From Candidatus Avelusimicrobium pecoris (GTDB lineage: Bacteria > Elusimicrobiota > Elusimicrobia > Elusimicrobiales > Elusimicrobiaceae): a stretch of 64,000 bases of DNA. The stretch's first letter is position 1; each line of letters opens with the position of its first letter. The position numbers were made by a program, and so were the translations under genes. This document shows positions 27,511-35,455 of this stretch, piece after piece. The notes beneath the pieces were generated by a model. That model was not told the DNA's origin, ran no database searches, and saw nothing but the letters and a program-made list of their open reading frames with translations. Location: NCBI GenBank assembly GCA_902761975.1, contig CACWMG010000001.1, positions 26,982-90,981 on the forward strand. Direction: 5' to 3'.

Positions 27511-28971
27511 ATGAAGCAAGTTGCAGTAGAAGAAGAAAAGAAAACCGTAGAAGTGCTTGTGAACACTTCCTTTGAAGAAACGCGTATTGCTGTATTGGAA
27601 AACGAACGCGTCAACGAAATTTTGTGGGAACGCCGCGGTGCTTTAAACATTGTAGGCAACATTTACAAAGGCATTGTGGAAAATGTACTGCCCGGTATTT
27701 CCAGCGCGTTTTTAAACATTGGGTACGAGAAAAACGCCTACCTCTACATTTCCGACGTAATCGGCGGGGATAAAAAGAACATTGATAAAGCGCTTAAAAA
27801 AGGCCAAGAAGTGATGGTGCAAGTTGTTAAAGATGCCATTAGCACCAAAGGGATGAAGGTAACCATGGACGTTACCTTGCCCGGCCGCTACTTGGTGCTT
27901 ACGCCCAACCAAAATTTTGTCGGCCTTTCCAAAAACATTGAAGATGCCGACCTGCGCCACAAATTAAACGATATTATCCAATCCCTGGCCGATAAACACC
28001 TAAACGGCATGGGGTGTATCGTGCGCACGGAAGCCGAAGAAGCCACCAAAGATGAACTGGAGCGTGAGATTAAATACTTATACCGCCAATGGCAATCCAT
28101 TTCCAAAAAGTTTGAAACGGTGCGCGGACCGCATTTACTGCACGAAGATATGGACGCTGTTCTGCAAGTAGCGCGGGATGTGCTGAACGAAAATGCCAAA
28201 GTCTATTTGCTTGATAACCGCAAAGATTATGAGCGCGTGAAAGATTTTGTGGAAAAAAACTCTCCCGACTTGGCCGACCGGGTACAGCTCTACAAAGGCA
28301 AAACGCCCATTTTTGAGGCCTATAACATTGAGCCCGAAATTGATAACCTGCGCAAAATTAAACTGCCCCTTCCCAACGGCGGCAGTATCATTATCCAGGA
28401 AGCCGAAAGTTTGTGCGCTATTGATGTGAACACCGGCAAATTTACGGGGAGCAAATCGCAAGAAGAAACCGTTACCCAAACCAACATTGAGGCCGCGGGC
28501 GAAATTGCCCACCAGTTGCGTTTGCGCAATATTGGCGGAATTATTGTCATTGACTTTATTGATATGCGCAAAGCCTCCAGCCGCCACCGCGTGGTGGAAG
28601 CGTTAGCGCGTGCCGTACAGGGGGACCGCGCCAAAATCCGCATTTTGCCCATCACCAAACTGGGGCTTGTGGAAATGACACGCGAGCGCAAACGTGCCAG
28701 TACGGGCAGTTTTATTAGCGAAGAATGCCCCCAATGCCACGGCTCGGGCCGCGTATTATCGGCCGAGAGTATGCGCATTAAAATCCAGCGTGAGATTTAC
28801 GACTTGACGAGCGGCCGCCCCGGCGGTAGTTTGCGGGTGGTGTTACACCCGGTCCTGGCCGAAGCCATCCGCCGGCGTCAGGATGATATTGAAGAAAATA
28901 TCCACCGGTCACTTAAAATCCAGGCGGACCCACAGTTAGCTTGGGAAGATTACAAAATTGTGTTAGAATAA
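27511..28971 (+). CDS. rng: Ribonuclease G/E family endoribonuclease
   Basis: Single-strand-specific endoribonuclease for rRNA and mRNA processing, 486 residues, the RNase G length without the long RNase E scaffold. The S1-like region has GNIYKGIVENVLPGISSAFL. The catalytic aspartates are in LCAIDVNTGKF and VIDFIDMR. The zinc-link CPQCHGSGR is present. A GC hairpin (28977-28992) follows the stop, then the amidase gene. Confidence 0.94.
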   Translation: MKQVAVEEEKKTVEVLVNTSFEETRIAVLENERVNEILWERRGALNIVGNIYKGIVENVLPGISSAFLNIGYEKNAYLYISDVIGGDKKNIDKALKKGQEVMVQVVKDAISTKGMKVTMDVTLPGRYLVLTPNQNFVGLSKNIEDADLRHKLNDIIQSLADKHLNGMGCIVRTEAEEATKDELEREIKYLYRQWQSISKKFETVRGPHLLHEDMDAVLQVARDVLNENAKVYLLDNRKDYERVKDFVEKNSPDLADRVQLYKGKTPIFEAYNIEPEIDNLRKIKLPLPNGGSIIIQEAESLCAIDVNTGKFTGSKSQEETVTQTNIEAAGEIAHQLRLRNIGGIIVIDFIDMRKASSRHRVVEALARAVQGDRAKIRILPITKLGLVEMTRERKRASTGSFISEECPQCHGSGRVLSAESMRIKIQREIYDLTSGRPGGSLRVVLHPVLAEAIRRRQDDIEENIHRSLKIQADPQLAWEDYKIVLE

Positions 28972-29008
28972 GGGTGCGGGGCTACGGCCCCGTACTGCGT
29001 AAAGGGGT

Positions 29009-30727
29009 ATGAAACGGATAGGGTCTTGGTTGTTAAGCGGGTTACTGCTCTTAGCGGCAGTATTTTCCCACGCGCAAGGCAAAGTATATTTTGAACAGGA
29101 AGGCCGCCCGGCCGGATCTGTAAGCGCGATAGAGCTTAACGGCATTACGTATGTGGACGTACAACGCACGGCGCGCAAATTAGGCGCGCAAGTGGAGTTG
29201 TTTGCCACGGCCAAACAGGCCAAAATTACCACCAAAGGCTTTTTTGCTATTTTAACGGCTTCGTTAAATGAAGTCATTGTGAACGGCAAACACGTTACAA
29301 TCCCGGGGGAAGTGATGATTCGCGGTGGGCAGTTGATGAGCCCGGTGGATGTGTTTTTACTCCCTGCTTTTCAAGTGGCGGTCAACCGCTATATTGATTT
29401 TGATAAAAATACATTTATCGTAGAGCGCCGCTTTAATGTGGAACTGACCGACCCTATCCTAAATGCTACCGAAAATTTACTGGTGTTTGACGCGCAAAAA
29501 GACGTGGAATATACCACCAGCCAGCCCAATGCCCACACCGTGCTAGTTACGCTCAAAGACACCGTTTTAAAGCGGGATGCTTACAAGCGTTTGCGTACCG
29601 ATTATATTGCCTCGGCCCAAGTCCGCCAAGTGCGCGGGAATACCGAACTAAAAGTAATTTTAGGTAACAAAGCCAAAAATTGGAGTTTTACCCCCGTTGG
29701 GGACGGCAAATTGGTTTTCCGTGCCGCCGCCAAACCGGGCGAACCGGTATTGCCGGCCACCCCTAAAGTTACTACCCCCAAAACAACGCCTGTGGCGGCC
29801 CCGGTCATAAAAGCGGAGCCGGAGCCCCTGTCCATTACCGCCGCGCCGGAAGAAGAGCCGGTAACAGTGGAAGACCCTTCTGTACTTACCGAAGATGATT
29901 TTGAAGAAATGGTATTGGATTCTATGGACGATACGCCCGTTGCCGCCACCCCTATTGCCCCAAGCGAGCCTTCTTCCCCCCCGGTGGCCACAGCCCCGGT
30001 TATTAAAGAAGAACCGCACCCCTTAGCCATTAAAGCGCATAAAAAAATGCGTATTGTGGTGGACCCGGGCCACGGTGGCAAAGACCCCGGCGCCACGCGC
30101 AGTAAATACCGCGAAAAAGACTGGAACTTAGCGGTGGGTAATGAACTGGCCAAGCTACTTAAAAAAGGCAATTTTGAAGTAAAATCCACGCGCGAAACGG
30201 ACGTATTTATTGCCCTTTCGGAGCGTAGCAAAATCGCCAATAATTTCAAGGCGGATTTATTTGTATCCATACACGTGAACTCTACTAAAAACTCTCAGGC
30301 ACACGGTTTCCAGGTGTATTTCCGCTCGGAAAAAGCGACCGATAAAGAAGCCGCCGCCACTGCCGCCTTAGAAAACGAAGCCATGCAGTATGAAGAAGTG
30401 CATTATAATTTTGTGGATGCGCTCTTGCAATCTTTGGCTAAAAACGAATATATTAACGAAAGCTCCAAACTGGCGGGATATGTCAAAAATGCCGTGTATA
30501 AACAATCCGGCATTGGGATTGCCGTGGACCAAAAAAATTGCATCCGCCAAGCCAATTTCTACGTGCTTAAAGGGGTGCAAAGCCCCGCTGTTTTAGTGGA
30601 AATGGGTTTCATCAGTAGCCCCAAAGACCGCGGTCGTCTGTCGCAAAGTGCGGTGCAAAAAAAGATGGCGCAAGGGATTTATAACGGCATTGTGAACTAT
30701 GCCAAAACCGAAGGCTGGCTGAAATAA
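29009..30727 (+). CDS. amiC: N-acetylmuramoyl-L-alanine amidase (AmiC type)
   Basis: Periplasmic cell-wall hydrolase, 572 residues. A signal peptide (MKRIGSWLLSGLLLLAAVFSHA) is followed by a copper-amine-oxidase-N-like substrate domain (about 30-140) and an AMIN-like domain. A Pro/Glu-rich linker (about 245-345) leads into the Amidase_3 catalytic domain. Zinc ligands are in VVDPGHGGKDPGA, the glutamate of YREKDWNLAV, and FVSIHVNS; the catalytic glutamate is in VLVEMGFISS. It probably cleaves stem peptides during growth or division. Gene symbol is by similarity only. Confidence 0.9.
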   Translation: MKRIGSWLLSGLLLLAAVFSHAQGKVYFEQEGRPAGSVSAIELNGITYVDVQRTARKLGAQVELFATAKQAKITTKGFFAILTASLNEVIVNGKHVTIPGEVMIRGGQLMSPVDVFLLPAFQVAVNRYIDFDKNTFIVERRFNVELTDPILNATENLLVFDAQKDVEYTTSQPNAHTVLVTLKDTVLKRDAYKRLRTDYIASAQVRQVRGNTELKVILGNKAKNWSFTPVGDGKLVFRAAAKPGEPVLPATPKVTTPKTTPVAAPVIKAEPEPLSITAAPEEEPVTVEDPSVLTEDDFEEMVLDSMDDTPVAATPIAPSEPSSPPVATAPVIKEEPHPLAIKAHKKMRIVVDPGHGGKDPGATRSKYREKDWNLAVGNELAKLLKKGNFEVKSTRETDVFIALSERSKIANNFKADLFVSIHVNSTKNSQAHGFQVYFRSEKATDKEAAATAALENEAMQYEEVHYNFVDALLQSLAKNEYINESSKLAGYVKNAVYKQSGIGIAVDQKNCIRQANFYVLKGVQSPAVLVEMGFISSPKDRGRLSQSAVQKKMAQGIYNGIVNYAKTEGWLK

Positions 30728-30764
30728 TTTTAAAAACTTCCCTGTGAACTTTGTTTTTAACGCA

Positions 30765-30824
30765 CAAAACCCAGAAACGTCATCCTGAACTTGATTCAGG
30801 ATCTTGTTGTGTTTCTGGGTTTTG
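30765..30824 (+). terminator. Terminator of amiC with a palindromic repeat in its loop
   Basis: CAAAACCCAGAAAC (30765-30778) pairs perfectly with GTTTCTGGGTTTTG (30811-30824), 14 base pairs. The whole loop (30779-30810) is a member of the GTCATCCTGAAC palindrome family. It looks like a terminator stem into whose loop a repeat was inserted. Confidence 0.7.
30779..30804 (+). repeat. Palindromic repeat (GTCATCCTGAAC type), copy 1
   Basis: ATCCTGAA and TTCAGGAT form a perfect eight-base inverted repeat around CTTGA, preceded by GTC. Thirteen related palindromes occur in the window. This one fills the loop of the amiC terminator. Confidence 0.85.
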
Positions 30825-31067
30825 GTGCTTTCTGGGCAACCATTTGCCATATTTGGGCAACTTGAAACCGATTTGCCACTCGCAGTACCTACCAGTACAG
30901 CTTCGGGCAACTTACGGTTCCAATTTGCCTCAAATCTGACAAATCAGCCTACCTTCTATTGTACGCGGTGATGTTACCAACGGCAACCGATACCCACGCT
31001 CAATTTGCGGCGCAAACTTACCTCAAATTTGCTTCCTGTGTTCCGTTTGTTTTGCTCTTATTAGTTG

Positions 31068-31093
31068 GTCATCCTGAACTTGATTCAGGATGC
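31068..31093 (+). repeat. Palindromic repeat, copy 2
   Basis: GTCATCCTGAACTTGATTC then AGGAT: the same sequence as copy 1 over 24 bases. It is intergenic. Confidence 0.85.
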
Positions 31094-31134
31094 TGTTTGT
31101 CGTTATAGCTCAGTCTTTGCCTGATATTTGTTTT

Positions 31135-31183
31135 CTCCTCCCTGGAGGGGGAGAACGAGTGCGCTAGCACCGCAGAGAGGGGG
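31135..31183 (+). repeat. Partial copy of the ~118-bp repeat
   Basis: CTCCTCCCTGGAGGGGGAGA, then ACGAGTGCGCTAGCAC and AGAGAGGGGG, follows the layout of the first half of the repeat at 45810 (TCCCCCTTGTGGGGAAAACG, GTTAGCGAC, AGAGGGG). The second half is missing. Confidence 0.45.
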
Positions 31184-31227
31184 AAACCCAGCTGTTGTAG
31201 GTCAGGTTTTACCTGACATCAAAAAGT

Positions 31228-31266
31228 GTCATCCCCGATTTTGCTGTGCGCAGCACTCGGGGATCT
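31228..31266 (+). repeat. Palindromic repeat, long-loop variant
   Basis: GTC-ATCCCCGA ... TCGGGGAT-CT with a longer loop that itself contains GCTGTGCGCAGC. Same family by its GTCAT start and GGGATCT end, with a different stem sequence. Confidence 0.7.
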
Positions 31267-31276
31267 TCCCCTTATT

Positions 31277-31504
31277 TCAAAACAACTCTTTTTCCGGTAT
31301 TTTCAGCCCGCGTGCAATTTTGCGGATGTTTAAGAGGGCCAAATTACGTTCCCCCCGTTCCACGCCGCCCATATAGGTGCGGTCCAACCCAATTTCCAAC
31401 GCAAAATCTTCTTGCGAATATCCCGCCGCTTTACGTAAAGCGCGCACCCGCGCGCCAAATTTTTGCAAGTAGTCCTTATCTTGTTTGGTGTATGTATTTT
31501 TCAT
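31277..31504 (-). CDS. Xre-family DNA-binding regulator
   Basis: 75 residues, almost entirely a helix-turn-helix domain: [20 protein letters not shown], then [18 protein letters not shown] and [13 protein letters not shown]. It likely acts as a small dimeric repressor; many such proteins control restriction-modification or mobile elements, but no such partner is nearby. It is divergent from pilin 2 with only 88 bases between the starts, so it could control that promoter as well as its own. Confidence 0.88.
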   Translation of the reverse strand: MKNTYTKQDKDYLQKFGARVRALRKAAGYSQEDFALEIGLDRTYMGGVERGERNLALLNIRKIARGLKIPEKELF

Positions 31505-31560
31505 ACCTACAACATAGCGTTTTGAATTTTATAAGTACACGGACTATAAGTATCATTTTA

Positions 31561-31569
31561 TGCTATAAT
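31561..31569 (+). promoter_or_regulatory. Extended -10 promoter of pilin 2
   Basis: TGCTATAAT is a perfect extended -10. It ends 23 bases before the ATG of pilin 2, so the 5' leader is short and carries no structured element, unlike five other pilins here. Confidence 0.65.
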
Positions 31570-31592
31570 AAAGGTATCTTAAGGAGGTGCTT

Positions 31593-32168
31593 ATGAATAA
31601 AGCGTTTACGCGCTGTCGTCATGCTGAACTTGTTTCAGCATCTAGTCGTTCTATGGAAGGTTTTACCTTGATAGAGCTGTTAGTAGTCGTGTTAATCATT
31701 GGTATATTGGCGGCGGTAGCGGTGCCGCAATATCAAAAAGCCGTAGTAAAAGCTAATTTAGCAGAATTTCAAGTGGCGGCAAATGCCTATATGAAAGCGA
31801 TTGCATTGTTTCGTTTGCAAGGGTATGATTATCTAACCGAATGGGCTCCTTTCACAGGTGAAAATCCGGCGGTTGTGTCTGATATAGAGCTCCCTGCGGT
31901 TAAAAAAGAAGGAAGCGAAAGTTGGACGGATTCCGGGAGGTATTGGGTCTCATGTAATAAGGACAATTTTTGTTATATTCAGTTTTATGGGAAACAAATA
32001 GATCAATTACGTTTGCTGTCTTCGCGAGGTTTACCGTGGGCATTAGAACTAACTCCTCATAACAAAAAACAACGCCAAGTTGTATGCCGGTGGTGGGCAG
32101 AGCAATATGGCACAGCCCGCATGACGACAGATGCCAAAACGGCTTGTGCAGAGGTCGGTGTGGAATAA
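31593..32168 (+). CDS. Type IV prepilin (pilin 2), leader extended by a palindrome
   Basis: 191 residues. The ATG at 31593 follows AAGGAGG; an in-frame GTG two codons earlier lies in that ribosome-binding site. The leader is 23 residues (cut after G23) and contains RHAELVSAS, the translation of a GTCATGCTGAAC-type palindrome (31618-31643). The mature N-terminus [19 protein letters not shown] is standard, with E5. The globular region differs from other pilins and has only a few cysteines. Divergent from the Xre gene; followed by the ChrA pair. Confidence 0.88.
   Translation: MNKAFTRCRHAELVSASSRSMEGFTLIELLVVVLIIGILAAVAVPQYQKAVVKANLAEFQVAANAYMKAIALFRLQGYDYLTEWAPFTGENPAVVSDIELPAVKKEGSESWTDSGRYWVSCNKDNFCYIQFYGKQIDQLRLLSSRGLPWALELTPHNKKQRQVVCRWWAEQYGTARMTTDAKTACAEVGVE
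31618..31643 (+). repeat. Palindromic repeat inside pilin 2 leader
   Basis: GTCATGCTGAACTTGTTTCA then GCATCT; stem ATGCTGAA/TTCAGCAT. It is translated in the CAT-GCT-GAA frame, giving HAELVSAS. Confidence 0.85.
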
Positions 32169-32208
32169 CATTTTGTGTCTTTATCTTCTTAATTGCTACA
32201 ATAGTTTG

Positions 32209-32742
32209 GTGAAATCTCTCATCAAACTATTTTTTGTTTTTGCCAAAATCGGCCTGTTCACCTTAGGCGGCGGGTACGCTATGTTGCCGCTTATGGAGCG
32301 CGAACTTGTCGGCCCGTACCTTACCAAAGAGGATTTTTTAGATATTACCGCTGTGGCGCAGTCCGCCCCCGGCATTATGGCTATCAATGTGGCTATCTTA
32401 ACGGGCTACCGTTTAAAACGCACGCCCGGAGCCTTTTTTGCCGCCTGTGGGGCCGCGCTCCCGTCGTTTATCATCATCTTGGTAATTGCTCTGTTTTTCC
32501 AAAAGTTTGCTCAAAACCCCGTCGTACGCCGCATTTTTCTAGGGGTACGCCCGGCGGTGGTGGCACTTATTATGGTACCCGTATTTAATTTAGCCAAAAC
32601 CGCGGGCGTAACGTGTAAAACCGTGTGGGTATGCGTAGCCACGGCACTAGCTGTGTGGCTACTAAAAATTTCGCCGGTCTACGTTGTGCTTTTAGCCGTT
32701 TTGTGCGGCGTACTACTCAGCCACCGGGAGCGCGCCCAATGA
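32209..32742 (+). CDS. chrA: ChrA family transporter, first half
   Basis: 177 residues; a single CHR domain with FAKIGLFTLGGGYAMLPLME, DITAVAQSAPGIMAINVAI and about five or six membrane helices. Half-size CHR proteins are normally encoded in pairs and act together as one chromate/anion transporter, which is the case here. The GTG start at 32209 is chosen because homologous proteins begin with a hydrophobic KxxF segment; upstream codons overlap the end of pilin 2. Its stop overlaps the next start (ATGA). The natural substrate is unknown. Confidence 0.85.
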   Translation: MKSLIKLFFVFAKIGLFTLGGGYAMLPLMERELVGPYLTKEDFLDITAVAQSAPGIMAINVAILTGYRLKRTPGAFFAACGAALPSFIIILVIALFFQKFAQNPVVRRIFLGVRPAVVALIMVPVFNLAKTAGVTCKTVWVCVATALAVWLLKISPVYVVLLAVLCGVLLSHRERAQ

Positions 32743-33257
32743 TTTATTTACAGCTTTTTGCCACGTTTTTTAAAATTGGGCTATTTAATTTTGGCGGCGG
32801 TTACGCCATGATTTCGTTTTTACAAAACGAAGTAGTGTATAAACAAGCCTGGCTTTCCACAGCGCAGTTTACCGATATCGTGGCCATTTCTCAAGTAACG
32901 CCCGGCCCGGTGGGCATTAACCTGGCCACTTACACGGGCTACACGGCTAGCGGCAGTATGTTAGGCGCGCTAATTGCCACGGTAGCGGTGTGTTTGCCGT
33001 CTTTTATTCTGCTTATTTTGGCGGGCAAATTTTTATTTGCCACGCGCACAGCGTACGCCCCGGCGTGGCGTATATTGCGCTTAGTAGTCGTCGGGCTGAT
33101 AGCGTCCGCGGCACTTACGTTATGCACGCCTGAAAACTTTGTGGACTACAAAAGCGTACTACTTTGCGCGGCCGCCTTTTTAGCGGTGTGGAAATACAAA
33201 CGGGGGCCGATTGAAGTACTGGTTTTGAGTGCTGTTTTCGGGCTTTTATTATATTAA
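32739..33257 (+). CDS. chrA: ChrA family transporter, second half
   Basis: 172 residues; FFKIGLFNFGGGYAMISFLQ, DIVAISQVTPGPVGINLATY, then several membrane helices. It pairs with the preceding half-size protein, to which it is coupled by ATGA. The stop codon falls within a TTAACCTAACTTTT sequence that is repeated 56 bases downstream. Confidence 0.87.
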   Translation: MIYLQLFATFFKIGLFNFGGGYAMISFLQNEVVYKQAWLSTAQFTDIVAISQVTPGPVGINLATYTGYTASGSMLGALIATVAVCLPSFILLILAGKFLFATRTAYAPAWRILRLVVVGLIASAALTLCTPENFVDYKSVLLCAAAFLAVWKYKRGPIEVLVLSAVFGLLLY

Positions 33258-33301
33258 CCTAACTTTTATAAACTAATTTTTTAGACGGTAAAAAATAATA
33301 C

Positions 33302-33330
33302 TTGTTAGTTTAACCTAACTTTTGTATAAT
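33302..33330 (+). promoter_or_regulatory. Promoter of the small exported protein gene
   Basis: TTGTTA (33302-33307) and TATAAT (33325-33330) with the ideal 17-bp spacing. Around it are direct repeats TTAACCTAACTTTT (33254-33267 and 33310-33323) and an inverted repeat AAACTAATTT/AAATTAGTTT (33270-33279 and 33346-33355), possible operator sites. Confidence 0.65.
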
Positions 33331-33354
33331 AATACTAACAGGAGAAATTAGTTT

Positions 33355-33753
33355 ATGAAAAAATTAGTACTGATTAGTTTATTATCCGTTCCCGCGCTGT
33401 GCGTAGCCAACCAGTTAACGGACCAAATCACCCGTGCTACCGCCCGTGCGCTTGCCCAAAACAATGTAAAGGTGGAAGTAAAACTTGCTAAACCCGTGCG
33501 TATGTCCGACGTTATGTTCCGCCCGGTACGCGGTGGAAAAGATGTTGTCATCCGTGTAGATTATAAAGAAAAATCTTGCACCGGCCGTTTATCCGCGCAA
33601 AGCAAAGACGTCGTTGTTCCGGCGCAGTGTGTCGCCGCAGAAGGGGAATATCTCCTCTCCAAAATGCGCCTTACCTTTGCGGACGGTAGCCAAGTAGTCA
33701 AACAAAAAAAGGCCCTGCAAACCCAAGGTCAAATTGCGCGCATCCGTTTATAA
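33355..33753 (+). CDS. Small exported protein of unknown function
   Basis: 132 residues with a clear signal peptide (MKKLVLISLLSVPALCVA, probable cut after A18). The remaining ~114 residues are basic (pI high by inspection), with VRMSDVMFRPVRGGKDVVIR and two cysteines (in KSCTGRL and PAQCVAA) that may form a disulfide. I recognise no family. It has its own good promoter and terminator and so is a single-gene unit. Confidence 0.75.
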   Translation: MKKLVLISLLSVPALCVANQLTDQITRATARALAQNNVKVEVKLAKPVRMSDVMFRPVRGGKDVVIRVDYKEKSCTGRLSAQSKDVVVPAQCVAAEGEYLLSKMRLTFADGSQVVKQKKALQTQGQIARIRL

Positions 33754-33806
33754 TTTGATGCAACTTTTTTGCGCTTAAGCCACGCAGAAAAGTCTCCTAT
33801 AAAAAT

Positions 33807-33837
33807 ACGCCCTTTCGCAAAAACGAAAGGGCGTTTA
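33807..33837 (+). terminator. Terminator after the small exported protein gene
   Basis: ACGCCCTTTCG pairs with CGAAAGGGCGT (11 pairs, six-base loop), followed by only TT. A-rich sequence precedes it. Stem strength supports a terminator. Confidence 0.75.
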
Positions 33838-33869
33838 ATCTCCCCCCGTCATAAGCCGGGGTCATAATT

Positions 33870-33895
33870 GTCATCCTGAACTTGATTCAGGATCT
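33870..33895 (+). repeat. Palindromic repeat, intergenic copy
   Basis: GTCATCCTGAACTTGATTC then AGGATCT: identical to copies 1 and 2 over 24 bases. It lies 28 bases before the ~118-bp repeat. Confidence 0.85.
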
Positions 33896-33922
33896 CCACC
33901 TTATTTTCTGGCAGTTGTTTTT

Positions 33923-34041
33923 TGTCCCCCTTGCGGGGAAAACGTCGGCTTGCCGACAAAAAGGGGGTTTTAAAATAAGAAAACCTCTTTATACAACCCC
34001 CCTACCCGGCTACGCCGTACTTCCCCCGCAAGGGGGGCAGA
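33923..34041 (+). repeat. ~118-bp repeat R, intergenic copy 2
   Basis: It starts TGTCCCCCTTGCGGGGAAAA and ends CTTCCCCCGCAAGGGGGGCA-GA; the two ends are inverted copies of each other. It contains the inner hairpin CGTCGGCTTGCCGACA. It aligns well with the copy at 45810 over its whole length, including the flanking ATAACAACGC. It lies between two gene ends, where it disturbs nothing. Confidence 0.8.
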
Positions 34042-34073
34042 TAACAACGCAAATCATTTTTCAGTTGGTATTA

Positions 34074-34739
34074 TCAACTTTTTTGACCATTAGCTCTATT
34101 TTCTTGTGTGGTTTGAGGCTGATATGTCAGTTCCACTTCGGCAAAAATAGCGTCTTTATTTTCGTTGAGCCATCGGCGGTGGAGCTTATAGTCGGGGCAG
34201 TATTGCGCCACCAGGGCCCAATATTCTTGCCCATGGTTCATATACGTTAAATGGCATAGCTCGTGCACCATTAAATAATCTTGCACGGCTAGCGGCATTT
34301 TAACAATACGGTACGAAAAATTGAGATTTTTTTTGCCCGAGCAACTGGCCCACAAAGTCTGTTGGTCCTTAATAAAAATTTGGTTAAATTCCACCCCCAT
34401 TTTGTGGGCCCACGCGGTGGTTTTTTGGACGAGTTCTTCTTTGGCTTTGTTGCGTAGCCACTGGGTAACCAGTTCTGCCGGGTTATCCTGCGCGGTTTGC
34501 AAATACACGTGGAACGTATTTCCGTCAAACGCCACGCCGGGCTCCTGGTCGGGGGTAAGGTACATTTGCGCCGGGAATAAATCCCCATTATAGAGTACTT
34601 TATTCTCGTGCAGAGCTTGCGCGGCCGGATCCCCCTCTTTGGTCTCTTTAGCGGGCGAGCCAAACACTTCCGGCAGGTCCTTTTTCAGGCGCTCTAGGAA
34701 AAGTTTTACGTCGCTAATTACGGTTTGTGTATCTGCCAT
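34074..34739 (-). CDS. YgjP-like (DUF45) metalloprotein
   Basis: 221 residues. The C-terminal part has the zinc-peptidase motif VHELCHLTYMNHGQEYW, i.e. HExxH plus a downstream H, as in the YgjP/WLM family, and the preceding LWASCSGKKNLNFSYR corresponds to the family's R-W-G-S-C-box. It is probably a cytosolic metal-dependent hydrolase; the substrate is unknown. The ~70-residue N-terminal part is not recognised. It stands alone between two repeat-rich regions. Confidence 0.8.
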   Translation of the reverse strand: MADTQTVISDVKLFLERLKKDLPEVFGSPAKETKEGDPAAQALHENKVLYNGDLFPAQMYLTPDQEPGVAFDGNTFHVYLQTAQDNPAELVTQWLRNKAKEELVQKTTAWAHKMGVEFNQIFIKDQQTLWASCSGKKNLNFSYRIVKMPLAVQDYLMVHELCHLTYMNHGQEYWALVAQYCPDYKLHRRWLNENKDAIFAEVELTYQPQTTQENRANGQKS

Positions 34740-34765
34740 GACTATATTATAGCACTTTCTCTCTT

Positions 34766-34794
34766 GTCATCCCGCAATGTTTTAGTGCGGGATA
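34766..34794 (+). repeat. Palindromic repeat, ATCCCGCA variant
   Basis: GTC-ATCCCGCA-ATGTTTTAG-TGCGGGAT: eight-base stem, same GTCAT start as the other family members but a different stem. Confidence 0.7.
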
Positions 34795-34819
34795 TAGAGA
34801 GAAAGCACGCTAGAAACGA

Positions 34820-35422
34820 TTAGTTATAGTAGCAGGTAGTATTTCCGCAAATGCTTTTACAAACCTTAGCTCCTACGGCACTTCGTCTCCCATCGCAGAA
34901 CCATTGTCCGGGGGTAGTGTCTTGGTGCAAATAAGAATAGCAAATTCCTACATCTCCGTTTTTTTCCCGCGTTCCTTCCACAGCACAAAAATCATTACTA
35001 TTCATATCCATGATAAAATTTTTACATTTTAAGTCAAAATTGGCAACTTTTGAATCTTCGCATTCTTCAAAATCAATATCTAAATCAGACCAATAAACCG
35101 CGTACTCACCAGTGGATAAAAAATAGTATTCCATTATTTTAGCGGCTTGATGAGCAATTAGATTCATTTCTGTAAAGCGTGCTTTAGCCACCGCCACTTG
35201 ATACTGCGGCACGGCTACCGCGGCCAGTATGCCAATAATCAGCACCACTACCAGCAGTTCAATCAGCGTGAAACCGCCGTTATTAAATAAAGACGTCATC
35301 CCGTACTTGATACGGGATCTTCCACGCTTGTTGTTTATAAACAGCAATAACCTGCGTTGAAGATCCTGAATCGAGTTCAGGATGACCTGATGATATTTTA
35401 CAACTCCATTTTCTTTTTTCAT
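34820..35422 (-). CDS. Type IV prepilin (pilin 3) with 50-residue leader
   Basis: 200 residues. The predicted prepilin peptidase cut is after G50, before [19 protein letters not shown]. The leader is mostly translation of a ~92-bp composite repeat (35295-35386): VILNSIQDLQ and RIKYGMT are the two palindromes. AAGGAGAACATAAC precedes the ATG at 35422, which supports the long form; an internal ATG (M42, in GMTSLF) would give a short, normal leader. The C-terminus is cysteine-rich. A structured element and promoter lie upstream. Confidence 0.87.
   Translation of the reverse strand: MKKENGVVKYHQVILNSIQDLQRRLLLFINNKRGRSRIKYGMTSLFNNGGFTLIELLVVVLIIGILAAVAVPQYQVAVAKARFTEMNLIAHQAAKIMEYYFLSTGEYAVYWSDLDIDFEECEDSKVANFDLKCKNFIMDMNSNDFCAVEGTREKNGDVGICYSYLHQDTTPGQWFCDGRRSAVGAKVCKSICGNTTCYYN
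35295..35386 (-). repeat. Composite double-palindrome repeat in pilin 3 leader
   Basis: Two palindromes, ATCCCGTA/TACGGGAT and ATCCTGAA/TTCAGGAT, flank a middle segment CTTCCACGC...GTTGTTTATAAACAGCAA...GCGTTGAAG. The same composite is found in pilin 8 at 62597-62687 with different stem sequences. It is inserted in frame in the leader. Confidence 0.8.
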
Positions 35423-35455
35423 GTTATGTTCTCCTTACAATTTGCGGTTTTGTAA

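Larger units (their letters stand above)
30825..31276. other. Gene-free repeat-rich region between amiC and the Xre gene
   Basis: No gene is supported here. It holds a long imperfect hairpin (30853-30932, GGCAA/TTGCC and AACCG/CGGTT arms) and a second copy of an ACGCTCAATTTGCGG...CCTCAAATTTG segment that is also found at about 46660-46700. It also holds palindromes at 31068-31093, 31201-31217 and 31228-31266, and a half copy of the ~118-bp repeat (31135-31183). It appears to be a landing zone for small repeats. Confidence 0.6.

Noticed and set aside
30825..31276. Short open frames in the repeat-rich gap as genes
   Set aside because: They consist of translated repeats, lack ribosome-binding sites and show no domain.
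32131..32208. An upstream ATG of the first ChrA gene
   Set aside because: It would overlap the end of pilin 2 and add residues with no similarity to ChrA; the GTG at 32209 matches the family start.
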